This document shows positions 17,860-26,911 of a DNA stretch of 49,349 nt, one piece after another. Both the position numbers and the translations under genes were made by a program. The DNA is taken from contig JAKQLF010000327.1 of the NCBI GenBank assembly GCA_029567325.1, positions 1 to 49,349 on the forward strand, in the 5' to 3' direction. The DNA comes from Bacteroidota bacterium. Its GTDB lineage: Bacteria > Bacteroidota > Bacteroidia > Chitinophagales > Saprospiraceae. The notes beneath the pieces are model-generated. The model saw only the letters and a program-made list of their open reading frames with translations, was not told the origin of the DNA and made no database searches. The number at the start of each line of letters is the position of its first letter. The first letter of the stretch is position 1.

Positions 17860-18254
17860 TTAGGAAATATAGGTATTGTTAAATACGCAGAGACGCAAGG
17901 CCTTGCGTCTGTACTTTGGGTAATTTTAAATAAAGGAAAGTGACAAGGCCTTGCGTTTGTACAGAAAGGTCATAAAGTTTGAAGGGAGTTTAATTGTTTA
18001 TACGTTAAATCGTTTATAGTTGGCAAACTTATGAACTTTGAAATTGCTCCAGATTTCTGATTTCAATAGACTCGTTGCTCGTGGCTCGAAGATCGCGGCT
18101 TTCCGTCCTCCGATTTCCAACAATTTCACATTTTACATCATACATCTCACATTCTCAAAAAAGCTGAAAGCTGAAAGCTGATAACTGAGAGCTGGTTTCT
18201 CGATGCTCCCTTCGATTTCCTTCCGAAAGCTATCGGAACCGGTCTCCAAGCATT
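17860..18254. repeat. Intergenic repeats: 20-bp perfect palindrome and word-like tandem repeats
   Basis: AGACGCAAGG/CCTTGCGTCT forms a perfect palindrome at 17891-17910, with a half copy (ACAAGGCCTTGCGTTTGT) at about 17943-17960. From 18062 to 18248 the sequence is made of repeated short words (GCTCGTGGCTCG, AAAGCTGAAAGCTGATAACTGA, CGATTTCC). No gene is visible. Confidence 0.6.
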
Positions 18255-19718
18255 TTACATTTCAAGAAGAATTTGCGCAGTCTCATGCTCCATCCCATTC
18301 TGAAAAATACCATTCAATTGAGCCATGATCGTTTCTTGTAGGCCACCAATTTGGGACAAATCTTCTCCCCATAGTTTTGGATCAGAAAGTAGTTGTGTAA
18401 ATAGGTGCTGATCTGGTATGGAATCTTCTTTGGCTTGACTCCAGAAGGTTTTCATCGTGTTTACCACATATGAATCATCATTGATCACGAATTTTAAATC
18501 ATTGTAATGGCCGCGATACAATAAAATCATGGATGAAAAAGCCAAAATAGTACCTTTGGGAAAAGTGCTATTTTGGTTAAAATATTCCTTAATGGTGGGT
18601 ATGATGCGAACTCTTCCTTTTGAAAAAGAATTGAGCGAAATCGTTTCAAGTTTGTGGTGTAGGAAAGGATTTCTGAAACGGTCTAAGGTGTCCTTGGCAT
18701 AATCTATCAATGTTTGCTTGTCTAAGGGCAAAATGGGAATGATTTCCTGATAAATCAAATGTTCCACATATTTTGAGAGCAAGTCGTCTTCCAAAACCTC
18801 TCTCACAATTTCTAATCCATAAAGTAAACCAACTGGAACCAGACTTGAATGTGCACCGTTGAGTATTCTTATTTTTTTGATCCTATATTCACTGAGGTCT
18901 GAGGTATAAATGATTTGAAGTCCGGGTGTTTGATGCCAGGGTAGGGCAGATCTTACTTTGTTATCTGCTTCTATCACAAAAATGTGGTAGGGCTCACCTT
19001 CTGTAATGAGATTGTCTACATATCCAACCTTTTCTTGAGCTGCCGATAAATGGTTTCTACTCACACCTGGTACAATACGGTCCACCAAAGTATTGCAGAA
19101 AATGCAAGATTCGTCCACCCATTTCTCAAAATCTGAGGACAATTGCCAGTGGTGTATATATTTTTTAATAAATGTCTTTAATAAGTCGGCGTTGTTTTCG
19201 ATCAATTCGCAAGGCATGAGGATACAACCTTTACTTGCATCACCATCGAAATATTGAAACCTACGCAATAACCATTTTGTCAATTTTGCAGGAAAAGTGT
19301 CGGGGATTTCATCATTGAATGATTCTTCTTTGAATACAAGGCCGCTTTCTGTCACGTTGTTGACCAAAAATTGGATAGATGGATTTTCTGCAGTTTTCAT
19401 CCATAGCTCCCAGTCTTCATAAACTGCAAGGATATCAGAAACACAACTTATCAGGTCTGATTTATCAATCACCTGACCTTCTTTTAAACCTTTGGTAAGC
19501 ACATGATACAAACCATCCTGAATTTTCCAGTCGTGATAATCACCTGGTGTCACCTTTACGACAACCGCTCCAAATGGTTCTAAAGCTGATTTATTATATT
19601 CATTTAAAAAATAAAGGATGAATGCTCTTACAAAATTTCCACCACCGAAGACCATCATTTTGGTGTTGGGTAAAGGTTGAAAATCTACAGTGTTCCTGTT
19701 GAGTATTTGCAATGGCAT
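18255..19718 (-). CDS. uxaB: Tagaturonate reductase (altronate oxidoreductase)
   Basis: NAD-dependent reductase converting D-tagaturonate to D-altronate in galacturonate catabolism; member of the polyol/mannitol dehydrogenase superfamily. The 487-residue length is typical. An N-terminal Rossmann segment (MMVFGGGNFVRAFILYFLN) is followed by LVNNVTESGLVF and a C-terminal catalytic domain with KIRILNGAHSSLVPVGLLYG, including the Lys-x4-Asn-x2-His catalytic pattern of this superfamily. Other hexuronate genes (uxaA, uxaC, kdgK) are not in the window, so it appears as a single gene. Distinction from mannonate or mannitol enzymes rests on overall pattern. Confidence 0.85.
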   Translation of the reverse strand: MPLQILNRNTVDFQPLPNTKMMVFGGGNFVRAFILYFLNEYNKSALEPFGAVVVKVTPGDYHDWKIQDGLYHVLTKGLKEGQVIDKSDLISCVSDILAVYEDWELWMKTAENPSIQFLVNNVTESGLVFKEESFNDEIPDTFPAKLTKWLLRRFQYFDGDASKGCILMPCELIENNADLLKTFIKKYIHHWQLSSDFEKWVDESCIFCNTLVDRIVPGVSRNHLSAAQEKVGYVDNLITEGEPYHIFVIEADNKVRSALPWHQTPGLQIIYTSDLSEYRIKKIRILNGAHSSLVPVGLLYGLEIVREVLEDDLLSKYVEHLIYQEIIPILPLDKQTLIDYAKDTLDRFRNPFLHHKLETISLNSFSKGRVRIIPTIKEYFNQNSTFPKGTILAFSSMILLYRGHYNDLKFVINDDSYVVNTMKTFWSQAKEDSIPDQHLFTQLLSDPKLWGEDLSQIGGLQETIMAQLNGIFQNGMEHETAQILLEM

Positions 19719-19886
19719 GGTTTGTTATTAGATAGTAAAAATAGTTTTAATAAGGTTTAAAGGTAAACAAACGAAATTATTCCGCGGCCTAGACTGCATG
19801 TTTAACTTATGGAAAAACCTGAAGAAATGAGGATTCTTTTTCTATGTAAGTATGTAAAATAATGGATATTTAAAGAAATAGATCAT

Positions 19887-22058
19887 CTATTTCAAAACCG
19901 TAATATCGCCATACAGAAAATCTGTCTTTCCATTTTTCAATTCATATTGCAAAAAATAGGAATAAACTCCAGTCTCCGCCGATTGATTTTGTATGGTAGT
20001 ATTCCAAGCGTTATTTTCCGAATCTGAGCAGGAATAAACTTGATTTCCCCATCGATCATAAATGGCACAGCCAAGAATAGAAACGCCATCACCAAGATCA
20101 AAGTTGACAATGCTGTTGAGCTGCGATATGCTTTGCACAATATTAGGAATACGGGATTTGAGGTCTTTTAAAACGACATCGACGAATAAATTTTTACTCA
20201 GGCTACAACCGCCTTCGCCTTGTAAGGTAAGTGCGTATTCCTGACTTGAGAAACCTTTGAATAATAGTCTGTCTTCAAGATAATAAAGTCCAGAGTTTGG
20301 GCTGATGATTACGTCATCTAAAGCATCTCCTTTTATGCCCAGATCAATCCACATAGTATCACCTTCTTCTATATTTACAAGGCCTGGTATTGTTGTGTTA
20401 AAATCAATGCCTTTTTGTAGGAAAATGGAAGTGTCTTTTTTACATCCAAACTCATTGGTGACAGTAAGCAAAATTTCATCATCCCGATTGGTAATAAATT
20501 CATTGGTGGCACTATAATTATCATTTTGGTGCCATAAATAGCTCCAATGATCATTACTTATCAGCGTCACAGCACTATCAAAGCAGAGAAGTTGATCTCC
20601 CGTTATAGAAATAATGGGGACAGCATGGTTTTTTACATAAATCTCAATAAGTGTATCACAGCCACTATCTGCCAACAACCATTTGGCAATGGTGTCTCCT
20701 GCAAAATAGTCTTTTCCTTCAAATGGGAAGATATCTTTTCCACAAACAAAAGTGTCACTTGAAATAGTGATTCCCACAGTAATGTAGGAATGAATAGTGT
20801 CTCCTGTTTTAGCAGCATTGCTGCCCACAATTTGAATATCTCTTACTCCATAAGTTTTGGGTAAGGCTGTATTTTGGTAAGTAATATTTTTGAGAGCAAG
20901 CGCATAAATGCTATCAGGAGTATTTGGACTTGAACCTTGCAGTCTATAAACACTATTTCCACTATCGGTGAAGTTTATACCAGGCAAACCCGAAAATATC
21001 AATTGTTCATTCCCTTGATCTCTGACATCTTTCAAAAAAATGTCTATGTGTGAAAGTGGATATGAGGTATGAATATAAGTATCCTCATCAGCAATTTTTG
21101 CAGTATTGCCAAAGCATAACCTATCTTCGGGACTGAAATCATAGGGAAATAGCAATCCCGAATTGTTTCTGTCTAAATCAATCAGCAAATCACAATTCGT
21201 TTCCGACGCCAGGAATTCGCTTGGAGAGATAACATTTTGATGAAGTAGTACTTCTCCAGGAGCAACAAATGAAGTGTGATCACTCAATATGCCCAATTCA
21301 ACATTGAGTTTATACACATGGACGGTATCAATTTCGCCCCATTCAGAATTCTTAAAATTCAAAAATCCATACATTTGGATGGAATCACAATCTTGTACTA
21401 CACTGGCAATTTGAGTTATTGGTATATCTAGTTGAATTTTTTTAATAAGATCCAACGAGTTTATATCAAAATGGAACAAATAATTATTGCTATTCTCAAA
21501 TCCCAGTACAATTAATTTATCTTTGTAAACAGTCATGTCCGAAAGTATGAAGTTTAGATCAACTTCTAAATCTAGTTCTGTCAGAGTAGGATTTCCACCC
21601 AAATAATTATTAGAGCGATAAAAAATAGGTTCTGTATTTTGAGTAGTGCTCATCGCATTTGAAAAGTATATTCTCCCTAAATGATCAATATAAAAGGGCC
21701 AAAAGAGTTTGGAATCATTTGCTTTCAGGATTCTAGCGTTTTTGAAATTATATGAAATGCTATTAGATTTAGAACAATCATTAATATCAACATTATAATT
21801 TGACCATGTTGCGTACGCTATTGTGTTAATACCATCAGAGGGAAAATGCTTAAGGTCACCTCTATACTCCTGGATTTTACTCCAAGGATGATAAAACCGT
21901 AGTTGATCCCAATTGTCTATACAAGGTATCGGCTGTAAAGTTTGACTTTTAATCTCATAGGAATAACTTTGTGTGCCTACGCAAAAATAGAGTTGGCCAT
22001 TTGAAAATGTAAGAAAAGAAAATATAAGAACTAAAACACTAAAATACTTTACCATCAT
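19887..22058 (-). CDS. Secreted protein with type B T9SS (gliding-motility-associated) C-terminal domain
   Basis: A 723-residue exported protein. The signal peptide (YFSVLVLIFSFLTFSNG) is followed by a propeller-like region with repeated PFYIDHLGRIYFS-type strands, a PKD/Ig-like segment (TLISNDHWSYLWHQND ... LLTVTNEFGCKKDT) and a CHU_C/TIGR04131-type C-terminus (ILGCAIYDRWGNQVYSC ... GVYSYFLQYELKNGK ... LYGDITVLK). The C-terminus marks it as a T9SS substrate of type B. It follows the 22135-23511 gene, but a 12-bp-stem terminator lies between them. Function beyond surface export is unknown. Confidence 0.85.
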   Translation of the reverse strand: MMVKYFSVLVLIFSFLTFSNGQLYFCVGTQSYSYEIKSQTLQPIPCIDNWDQLRFYHPWSKIQEYRGDLKHFPSDGINTIAYATWSNYNVDINDCSKSNSISYNFKNARILKANDSKLFWPFYIDHLGRIYFSNAMSTTQNTEPIFYRSNNYLGGNPTLTELDLEVDLNFILSDMTVYKDKLIVLGFENSNNYLFHFDINSLDLIKKIQLDIPITQIASVVQDCDSIQMYGFLNFKNSEWGEIDTVHVYKLNVELGILSDHTSFVAPGEVLLHQNVISPSEFLASETNCDLLIDLDRNNSGLLFPYDFSPEDRLCFGNTAKIADEDTYIHTSYPLSHIDIFLKDVRDQGNEQLIFSGLPGINFTDSGNSVYRLQGSSPNTPDSIYALALKNITYQNTALPKTYGVRDIQIVGSNAAKTGDTIHSYITVGITISSDTFVCGKDIFPFEGKDYFAGDTIAKWLLADSGCDTLIEIYVKNHAVPIISITGDQLLCFDSAVTLISNDHWSYLWHQNDNYSATNEFITNRDDEILLTVTNEFGCKKDTSIFLQKGIDFNTTIPGLVNIEEGDTMWIDLGIKGDALDDVIISPNSGLYYLEDRLLFKGFSSQEYALTLQGEGGCSLSKNLFVDVVLKDLKSRIPNIVQSISQLNSIVNFDLGDGVSILGCAIYDRWGNQVYSCSDSENNAWNTTIQNQSAETGVYSYFLQYELKNGKTDFLYGDITVLK

Positions 22059-22086
22059 TCTTAAAAATCATAAGAAATTAAAAATT

Positions 22087-22123
22087 AGTTAGTTGGAGGT
22101 AGGTATATACACTCCAACTAACT
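22087..22123 (-). terminator. Strong hairpin terminator after the dockerin-like T9SS gene
   Basis: Perfect 12-bp stem AGTTAGTTGGAG/CTCCAACTAACT with a 13-base loop; on the minus strand it is followed by AATTTTTAATTTC. It sits 12 bases after the stop at 22135. Confidence 0.75.
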
Positions 22124-22134
22124 TTAAATTTGTC

Positions 22135-23511
22135 TTAAAAATTTGAGCTCAATTTTGAATAAGTTTTCCCTTCCTGATCTATTAATTTTAACGCATAAAT
22201 CTGGGGTAGATTATTAATATCTACAAAATTTTCTCCCTCCATAAGGTATAATTTTCGAGAAAATAAGTTCTTCCCACTCATATCATAAACATTAAGAGTT
22301 GCAGATTGGTCAGTATTTGATGAAATAATAACTCCTGAATTGTCAAGTTGATTATACATATAGAAGTCAATCTTAGGGGGAATAATTTTGTCAATTGATA
22401 AGCTAACTTCAACATTTGAAATTTCAATTTTATCGTTTACTAGTTCTGGCTTTATTTCATCAGACCAGGTAATATTTTCTTCATTAAAATAGATGTCTTC
22501 TAAAACTTCAAATTCTATTTCAAACAATTTTTTTGGACCTGAAAGTTTATAAACATATAAGGAGTCATGATTGTATGTGATACATTGGGCACCTATATAT
22601 TTGTTATATTTTTGATTTAGATATTTGAGATTTTCAAGATTGGAAAATTTGTTTATTCGAAATTTGGTTAGGTCGAACTTAATAGGAAGATACATTGCAA
22701 CCAAATTATCATTGCCTTCTGCTTCTACTGTAGTTTTTATTTTACTTCCTTTTTGAATAAACTTTGTATGTTCACTTCCATTCAAAAACCTTGATTTTGT
22801 GTCAATATTTGATGTGAAATAAGAACCGCAGATCCAAGAGTTGCTTCCAGAGCCACTTGTTTGGACTACATCTCCCATTTTCATTACTCGATATCGAAAG
22901 TAAACTGCATTTGTGACCTCAATCCAAACACCGTAGAGAGGATAAAATGAAATAGAACCAGAGTAATTATCTTCGTTATTTACAGCATCCAATCTCCATA
23001 AGTTAGATCCTTGAGCTGTGTAAACAGGGTCATGAAAAAAATACCAACTTGGAGTTGGATTTCCTCCTCTTCTTATTGATGGGAAATTAGTGTTTACTCC
23101 ATCTAAAAGATCCTGAATTAGTTGAGCATCAGAACTGGCTATTTGTCCACCTTCATCTACATCATAATTTACATAATTGCCTAATGGATTAGTTCCTGTG
23201 CCATTTAATGCCTGAATTGCTGTTTTATCATGTATACTAATTCCATTTTTATAATCGTTATAATCATTAGCTGTAGATGGTGTAACAGAAACAGAGTTTG
23301 ATTGGAAGTAATATAAGCTAGGATTTCCGTTGGAGATTGTACCACCCAAGCCACTGCATGAAGTGGAAAGATTTGATGGTGAAGAGTTAATTGAGATGTT
23401 GTAATTGATATTGCTTACATATGTGGAACTACCTTTGTAAACTGAATATCCTGAAACATATACAGTTTGTGAATATAGAAGTTGAGGTAAATTAAGTATT
23501 ACGACTAGCAA
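22135..23511 (-). CDS. T9SS-exported protein with divergent dockerin-like domain; signal peptide split by a poly-G frameshift
   Basis: About 458 residues in frame, ending in a type A sorting-like domain (SATLNVYDMSGKNLF ... INNLPQIYALKLID). Near residues 90-145 a dockerin-type I-like pair is visible: a GISIHDKTAIQALNG half and a YDVDEGGQIASSDAQLIQDL half, then GVNTNFP, as in Bacteroidota surface proteins. The frame only offers a TTG start at 23511 with no charged n-region. In the neighbouring frame ATG 23555 encodes MRTKFYFIKNILGG and joins at a run of seven G (C on plus, 23514-23520). One more G would give a perfect signal peptide (…ILGGVLLVVILNLPQLLYSQ). Either phase variation or a homopolymer sequencing error. 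Confidence 0.75.
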   Translation of the reverse strand: MLVVILNLPQLLYSQTVYVSGYSVYKGSSTYVSNINYNISINSSPSNLSTSCSGLGGTISNGNPSLYYFQSNSVSVTPSTANDYNDYKNGISIHDKTAIQALNGTGTNPLGNYVNYDVDEGGQIASSDAQLIQDLLDGVNTNFPSIRRGGNPTPSWYFFHDPVYTAQGSNLWRLDAVNNEDNYSGSISFYPLYGVWIEVTNAVYFRYRVMKMGDVVQTSGSGSNSWICGSYFTSNIDTKSRFLNGSEHTKFIQKGSKIKTTVEAEGNDNLVAMYLPIKFDLTKFRINKFSNLENLKYLNQKYNKYIGAQCITYNHDSLYVYKLSGPKKLFEIEFEVLEDIYFNEENITWSDEIKPELVNDKIEISNVEVSLSIDKIIPPKIDFYMYNQLDNSGVIISSNTDQSATLNVYDMSGKNLFSRKLYLMEGENFVDINNLPQIYALKLIDQEGKTYSKLSSNF

Positions 23512-24100
23512 TACCCCCCCAAAATATTTTTGATAAAATAAAATTTTGTTCTCATAACTAAATTTTTAATAATTAAATAAATAATAAGTAAAAAATATAG
23601 ATTGGGTCTACAAAACTTCTGAAATGGGTTAATGCATAATGTTACACTAGCCGGCTTTTTGGTATTATTATGTGCATTAATGAATGAATATTCCTTGCGA
23701 AAGAATTCCCTTCATTATTACATGTTCAATTCGCAACCTGAACAATCAACGTATTTCAATCATTAAATAGAAAAATCTCTTTTGATTTCTTAACTAATAA
23801 AACAAATATATGTGTAAAAGTATGTCTTGTCAATACCTAGCATCAATTAATTTAGTTAAAGTTTTATGTAGGAGTAATGAATTGTCGCCCCCTAACCACC
23901 GCCGACGGGTGCAAGTCAAGCTCATGGGCTCGTGGATGAATCATTGAAATACCAATTAATGTTGTGAATTGTTTGGAACTTAGAAACTAATAATCTGAAA
24001 AAAAACTGAAAACTGAATGCTGACCACTGAAAAACCTCGCTGCTCGCTGCACGCTGCTCGTTGCTCGAGGCTCGTTGCTCGCTGCTGATAAAGTAAGGGC
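23512..24100. other. Gap with word-like repeats
   Basis: Besides the split signal-peptide start (up to 23555), no gene is seen. 23985-24090 consists of GCTCGNTGCTCG-type and AAAACTGAAAACTGAATGCTGA-type words. A 70-codon minus-strand open frame here is only the translation of these repeats. Confidence 0.5.
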
Positions 24101-24260
24101 AAAAAAAAAGCCCGTGAGACTTTTCCCCGGGCATTACTCAATTTAATAACCAAAACTCATTTATCTTAAACTGCTAAGCAGTGTTCTTTCTAAAAAGGGG
24201 CTCTTCGATTTTTGAGGTCCAAGAGCATTTACTTTCAAAAGCACCTATCTTTATAAGCAC
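24101..24260 (-). ncRNA. Candidate small non-coding RNA with own promoter and intrinsic terminator
   Basis: A canonical promoter (24265-24295) is followed about 160 bases later by a textbook terminator on the same strand: stem GCCCG/CGGGC at 24132-24110 and nine T at 24109-24101. In between are two more hairpins, GCTCTT-N15-AAGAGC (about 24225-24199) and CTGCT-TA-GCAG (about 24179-24169). No convincing protein is encoded (longest start gives 12 codons, MLLDLKNRRAPF). I do not recognise the class; 6S RNA, an antisense regulator or a leader are options. Both neighbours at this point are gene-free. Confidence 0.5.
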
Positions 24261-24264
24261 GACA

Positions 24265-24295
24265 CAAATATAGAACACATTATGATAATTTGCAA
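24265..24295 (-). promoter_or_regulatory. Promoter TTG-N20-TATATTTGT of the candidate ncRNA
   Basis: Minus-strand TTG at 24295-24293, 20 bases, then TATATTTG at 24272-24265 followed by T. This matches the Bacteroidota -33/-7 consensus TTG…TAnnTTTGY in sequence and spacing. Confidence 0.6.
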
Positions 24296-24827
24296 TATAT
24301 AAGTCATTAAAATTCATCATTTATTATAAAAAAAATTAATATAATTTATAATATATAGATAATCAGTACGATACAAATTCAAATATTTAAATATCATCAA
24401 ATAAAAGTTTAGCTTTTTTTCGAGATTTGAATTTTAGGTCAAAAATCATTCAGATAATGAATAGTATACACATAAGGTTTTATTGTAATATAATAATTTG
24501 TATCAAAAAATGATTTTTGAAAATAATGGAGGCTGCCTTTTTGCCAAAGCAGCCTCTCAAGTGTAAGGATGACTAATGATCGATAGGGATAAATTAGCAT
24601 TCATCCTTAGATAAAAATGGTATTGTTACAGTTTCTGACCAAACAAGTGTCTAAGCTTTCAGGTAGGGCTGTCCAATACTTATAACAATAAATTAGATTT
24701 TATTATTTAAAATTTAATAGGTAGGCATAAATATACTTTTATTTCACACATAATGCAAATAATAGTATTTAATATTGTTTTTCGACTACAATATTTAATA
24801 AAGTGGAAGGGTGTTAATTAGATGATC
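24296..24827. other. AT-rich gap with a hairpin
   Basis: Very AT-rich without a supported gene. A hairpin GAGGCTGC/GCAGCCTC lies at 24529-24556 (listed separately). Otherwise I see nothing. Confidence 0.5.
24529..24556 (-). terminator. Hairpin, possible terminator of the Gfo/Idh/MocA gene
   Basis: Stem GAGGCTGC/GCAGCCTC extended by TTT/AAA across one bulged C. On the minus strand it is followed by a TTATTTTC…TTTTTTG stretch. It is about 270 bases beyond the oxidoreductase stop, which is long for a terminator. Confidence 0.45.
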
Positions 24828-26258
24828 TTACCAGCCAGTTCTATAGTTTCTTTTTACATATTGGTTTGCGGCTTCAAAATTGGTAATCTTCATATTTATA
24901 CCATCCCAAAGCAATTTCTTCCTTCCAGGAAAATCTTTACTTTCTGGACTTTCTTTATAATTGTAACTCCTGATTGCGAGATTGCCCATGAGAATCGTTT
25001 CTGTAAGAGGTCCTGCAAAATCAAAAGAAGAGGTAAGCATTTTATGTTCCGTGCTGCCAAATCCGGTTTTACATGCTTCTGTCCATAAGGTAGGATGGCC
25101 GTTTTCAGGAGCATTAATAGTTCCTTCATTAGGAATAGGCGGAGCCAATGTTCGGACTTTTTTTCCTTTCATGTAAATTTTGGGATGATTTCCATATGTA
25201 CCGCAAGTCAAAATTCCTTTGGTTCCCATCATGATGACGCCATTTTTACCGTCTGGGTCCCCAATCAAATCCTCGGCTGGAATGATATCAGGATGAAATG
25301 GCCGGAGTCCACCATCCATCCAAATCATTTTGACATCGGATTTATTATACTTTGTTGCAGCAAAATTTAATTGAACGGTAGAGGAAGGAGGGCAACTTTC
25401 GGGGTTGTAATCTGGTATCCAATCCTTGGAAAAAACCGAACCCACACTGCATTGCACTTGGGTAGGATATCCAAGACCCAATGCCCGATAGGGAGGATCA
25501 ATCAAATGGCAGCCCATATCTCCCAGTGCTCCAGTCCCAAAATCCCACCAACCTCTCCATTTGAATGGATGATACAATGGATGGAATGCTGTTGCGGGAG
25601 CAGTGCCTACCCATAAATCCCATGCGAGATCATTGGGCATTTCTGCCTCCACATTTGGTTTTGGAATACCCTGTGGCCAAACTGGTCTATCTGTCCAAAT
25701 ATAAACGGTGTGTACTTTGCCAATTTCACCTTTTCTAAACCAATCTACAAATTGTGCTGTGCCCCTTCCCGAAGCACCCTGATTGCCCATCTGTGTGACC
25801 ACTTTGTACTTGCTAGCTGCCTCTGTCAACATTCTAGCTTCATAAATATCATGAGTCAAAGGCTTTTGCAAATAAACGTGTTTGCCAAGAGACATGGCGT
25901 CCATTGCGATGATTGCATGTTGGTGATCTGGCGTAGAAATGGTTACTGCATCGATGTTTTTCGATTCCGCTTCAAATAGTTTCCTGTAATCTGTGTATTT
26001 CTTTGCATTTGGGAATTTTTCGGCAGCAGCTTTTCCTCTCTGCCAATCTACATCAGCGATGGCCACTATATTATTTTTGCCGTTATCCCAAACATTGAAG
26101 CAATCGGATTGGCCTTTTCCACCTACACCAATACAGGCAATGTTGAGTTTGTCACTGGGTGCTGTATATCCTCTTCCCATAACATGGCGTGGGATGATGT
26201 AAATTCCACCGGCGACCATACCAGCCTTTTTAATAAAATTTCTTCTATCTGTTTTCAT
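24828..26258 (-). CDS. Tat-exported Gfo/Idh/MocA-family oxidoreductase
   Basis: NAD(P)-binding sugar or polyol oxidoreductase-like protein of 476 residues from ATG 26258 (MKTDRRNFIKKAG; an upstream ATG at 26279 is in frame but would bury the signal). The twin-arginine motif DRRNFIKKAG with GGIYI indicates export in folded form. The Rossmann fold shows IACIGVGGKGQSD. The family's Glu-Lys-Pro motif is Gln-Lys-Pro here (HVYLQKPLTHD), as in the exported subgroup common in Bacteroidota and Planctomycetes. C-terminal domain includes WRGWWDFGTGALGDMGCHLID. Substrate unknown; such proteins are often part of sugar degradation. No linked catabolic gene is nearby. Confidence 0.9.
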   Translation of the reverse strand: MKTDRRNFIKKAGMVAGGIYIIPRHVMGRGYTAPSDKLNIACIGVGGKGQSDCFNVWDNGKNNIVAIADVDWQRGKAAAEKFPNAKKYTDYRKLFEAESKNIDAVTISTPDHQHAIIAMDAMSLGKHVYLQKPLTHDIYEARMLTEAASKYKVVTQMGNQGASGRGTAQFVDWFRKGEIGKVHTVYIWTDRPVWPQGIPKPNVEAEMPNDLAWDLWVGTAPATAFHPLYHPFKWRGWWDFGTGALGDMGCHLIDPPYRALGLGYPTQVQCSVGSVFSKDWIPDYNPESCPPSSTVQLNFAATKYNKSDVKMIWMDGGLRPFHPDIIPAEDLIGDPDGKNGVIMMGTKGILTCGTYGNHPKIYMKGKKVRTLAPPIPNEGTINAPENGHPTLWTEACKTGFGSTEHKMLTSSFDFAGPLTETILMGNLAIRSYNYKESPESKDFPGRKKLLWDGINMKITNFEAANQYVKRNYRTGW

Positions 26259-26308
26259 GTAACCAACGATTTGAAACATTAAGATAGAAATTCCTTATTG
26301 TTTTAGCA

Positions 26309-26782
26309 TCAATATCTTAGAAATTGTTCCATTTCATCATCAATACTTTCTCTGAGTTCTTTTAATCGCAAGGCGTATTTTTCTAGTTTTTGCTCAGTTT
26401 CGGTAACAGGTTTCCACTTGATGACTTCGATGGGTTTTCCTTCTGGGTCAACTGCCACAAAGACAATCACACAATGGGTCTTTTTCTCATATTCTTTTTG
26501 AGAGAAATTTTTGGCATAAACATCAACAGCAATGTGGATACTGGTTTTGCCTGTGTAAATGACTGTCGCTTCGATTTTGATGACATCCCCGATGCTGATC
26601 GATTTGTAAAACCTGATGCCACCCACATAAACCGTCACGCAATACGATTCTGACCAATTGCGGGCACAAGTATATGCTGTTTGGTCTATCCATTTCATGA
26701 CCACGCCTCCGTGGACCTTACCACCAAAGTTCACGTCTGTTGGTTCGCTGAGGAATTGGAAGGTTGTTTTGTTTTTTGCCAT
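26309..26782 (-). CDS. Acyl-CoA thioesterase (hotdog fold, YciA/BFIT type)
   Basis: A 157-residue cytoplasmic enzyme that hydrolyses acyl-CoA to free acid and CoA. The hotdog signature is clear: NFGGKVHGGVVMKWIDQTAYTCA (Asn-x-x-Gly-x-x-His-Gly-Gly catalytic region and the Asp on the long helix), then FYKSISIGDVIKIEATVIYTGKTSIHIAVDV. The start at 26782 (MAKNKTTFQFLSEPT) suits the family. A 9/18-bp tandem repeat occupies 26791-26911, immediately upstream, where the promoter and leader should be. Confidence 0.9.
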   Translation of the reverse strand: MAKNKTTFQFLSEPTDVNFGGKVHGGVVMKWIDQTAYTCARNWSESYCVTVYVGGIRFYKSISIGDVIKIEATVIYTGKTSIHIAVDVYAKNFSQKEYEKKTHCVIVFVAVDPEGKPIEVIKWKPVTETEQKLEKYALRLKELRESIDDEMEQFLRY

Positions 26783-26790
26783 AATTTAGT

Positions 26791-26911
26791 TCGTAAAGTT
26801 TGTAAAGTTCTTGAAGTGTTTGTAAAGTTCGTTAAGTTTGTAAAGCTCATAAAGTTTGTAAAGTTCATAAAGTTTGTAAAGTGTCTTAAAGTTTGTAAAG
26901 TTCTTAAAGTT
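26791..26911. repeat. Tandem repeat of AAAGTTTGT / AAAGTTCAT units
   Basis: About 13 imperfect 9-bp units arranged as an 18-bp repeat (AAAGTTTGT-AAAGTTCAT). It starts 9 bases upstream of the thioesterase start codon. Open frames across it (Tyr-Lys-Leu or Asn-Phe-Thr repeats) are products of the repeat, not genes. Confidence 0.8.

Noticed and set aside
23922-24134. 70-codon minus-strand frame with SEQRASSNEQRAASSE
   Set aside because: Translation of intergenic word repeats and of the ncRNA terminator.
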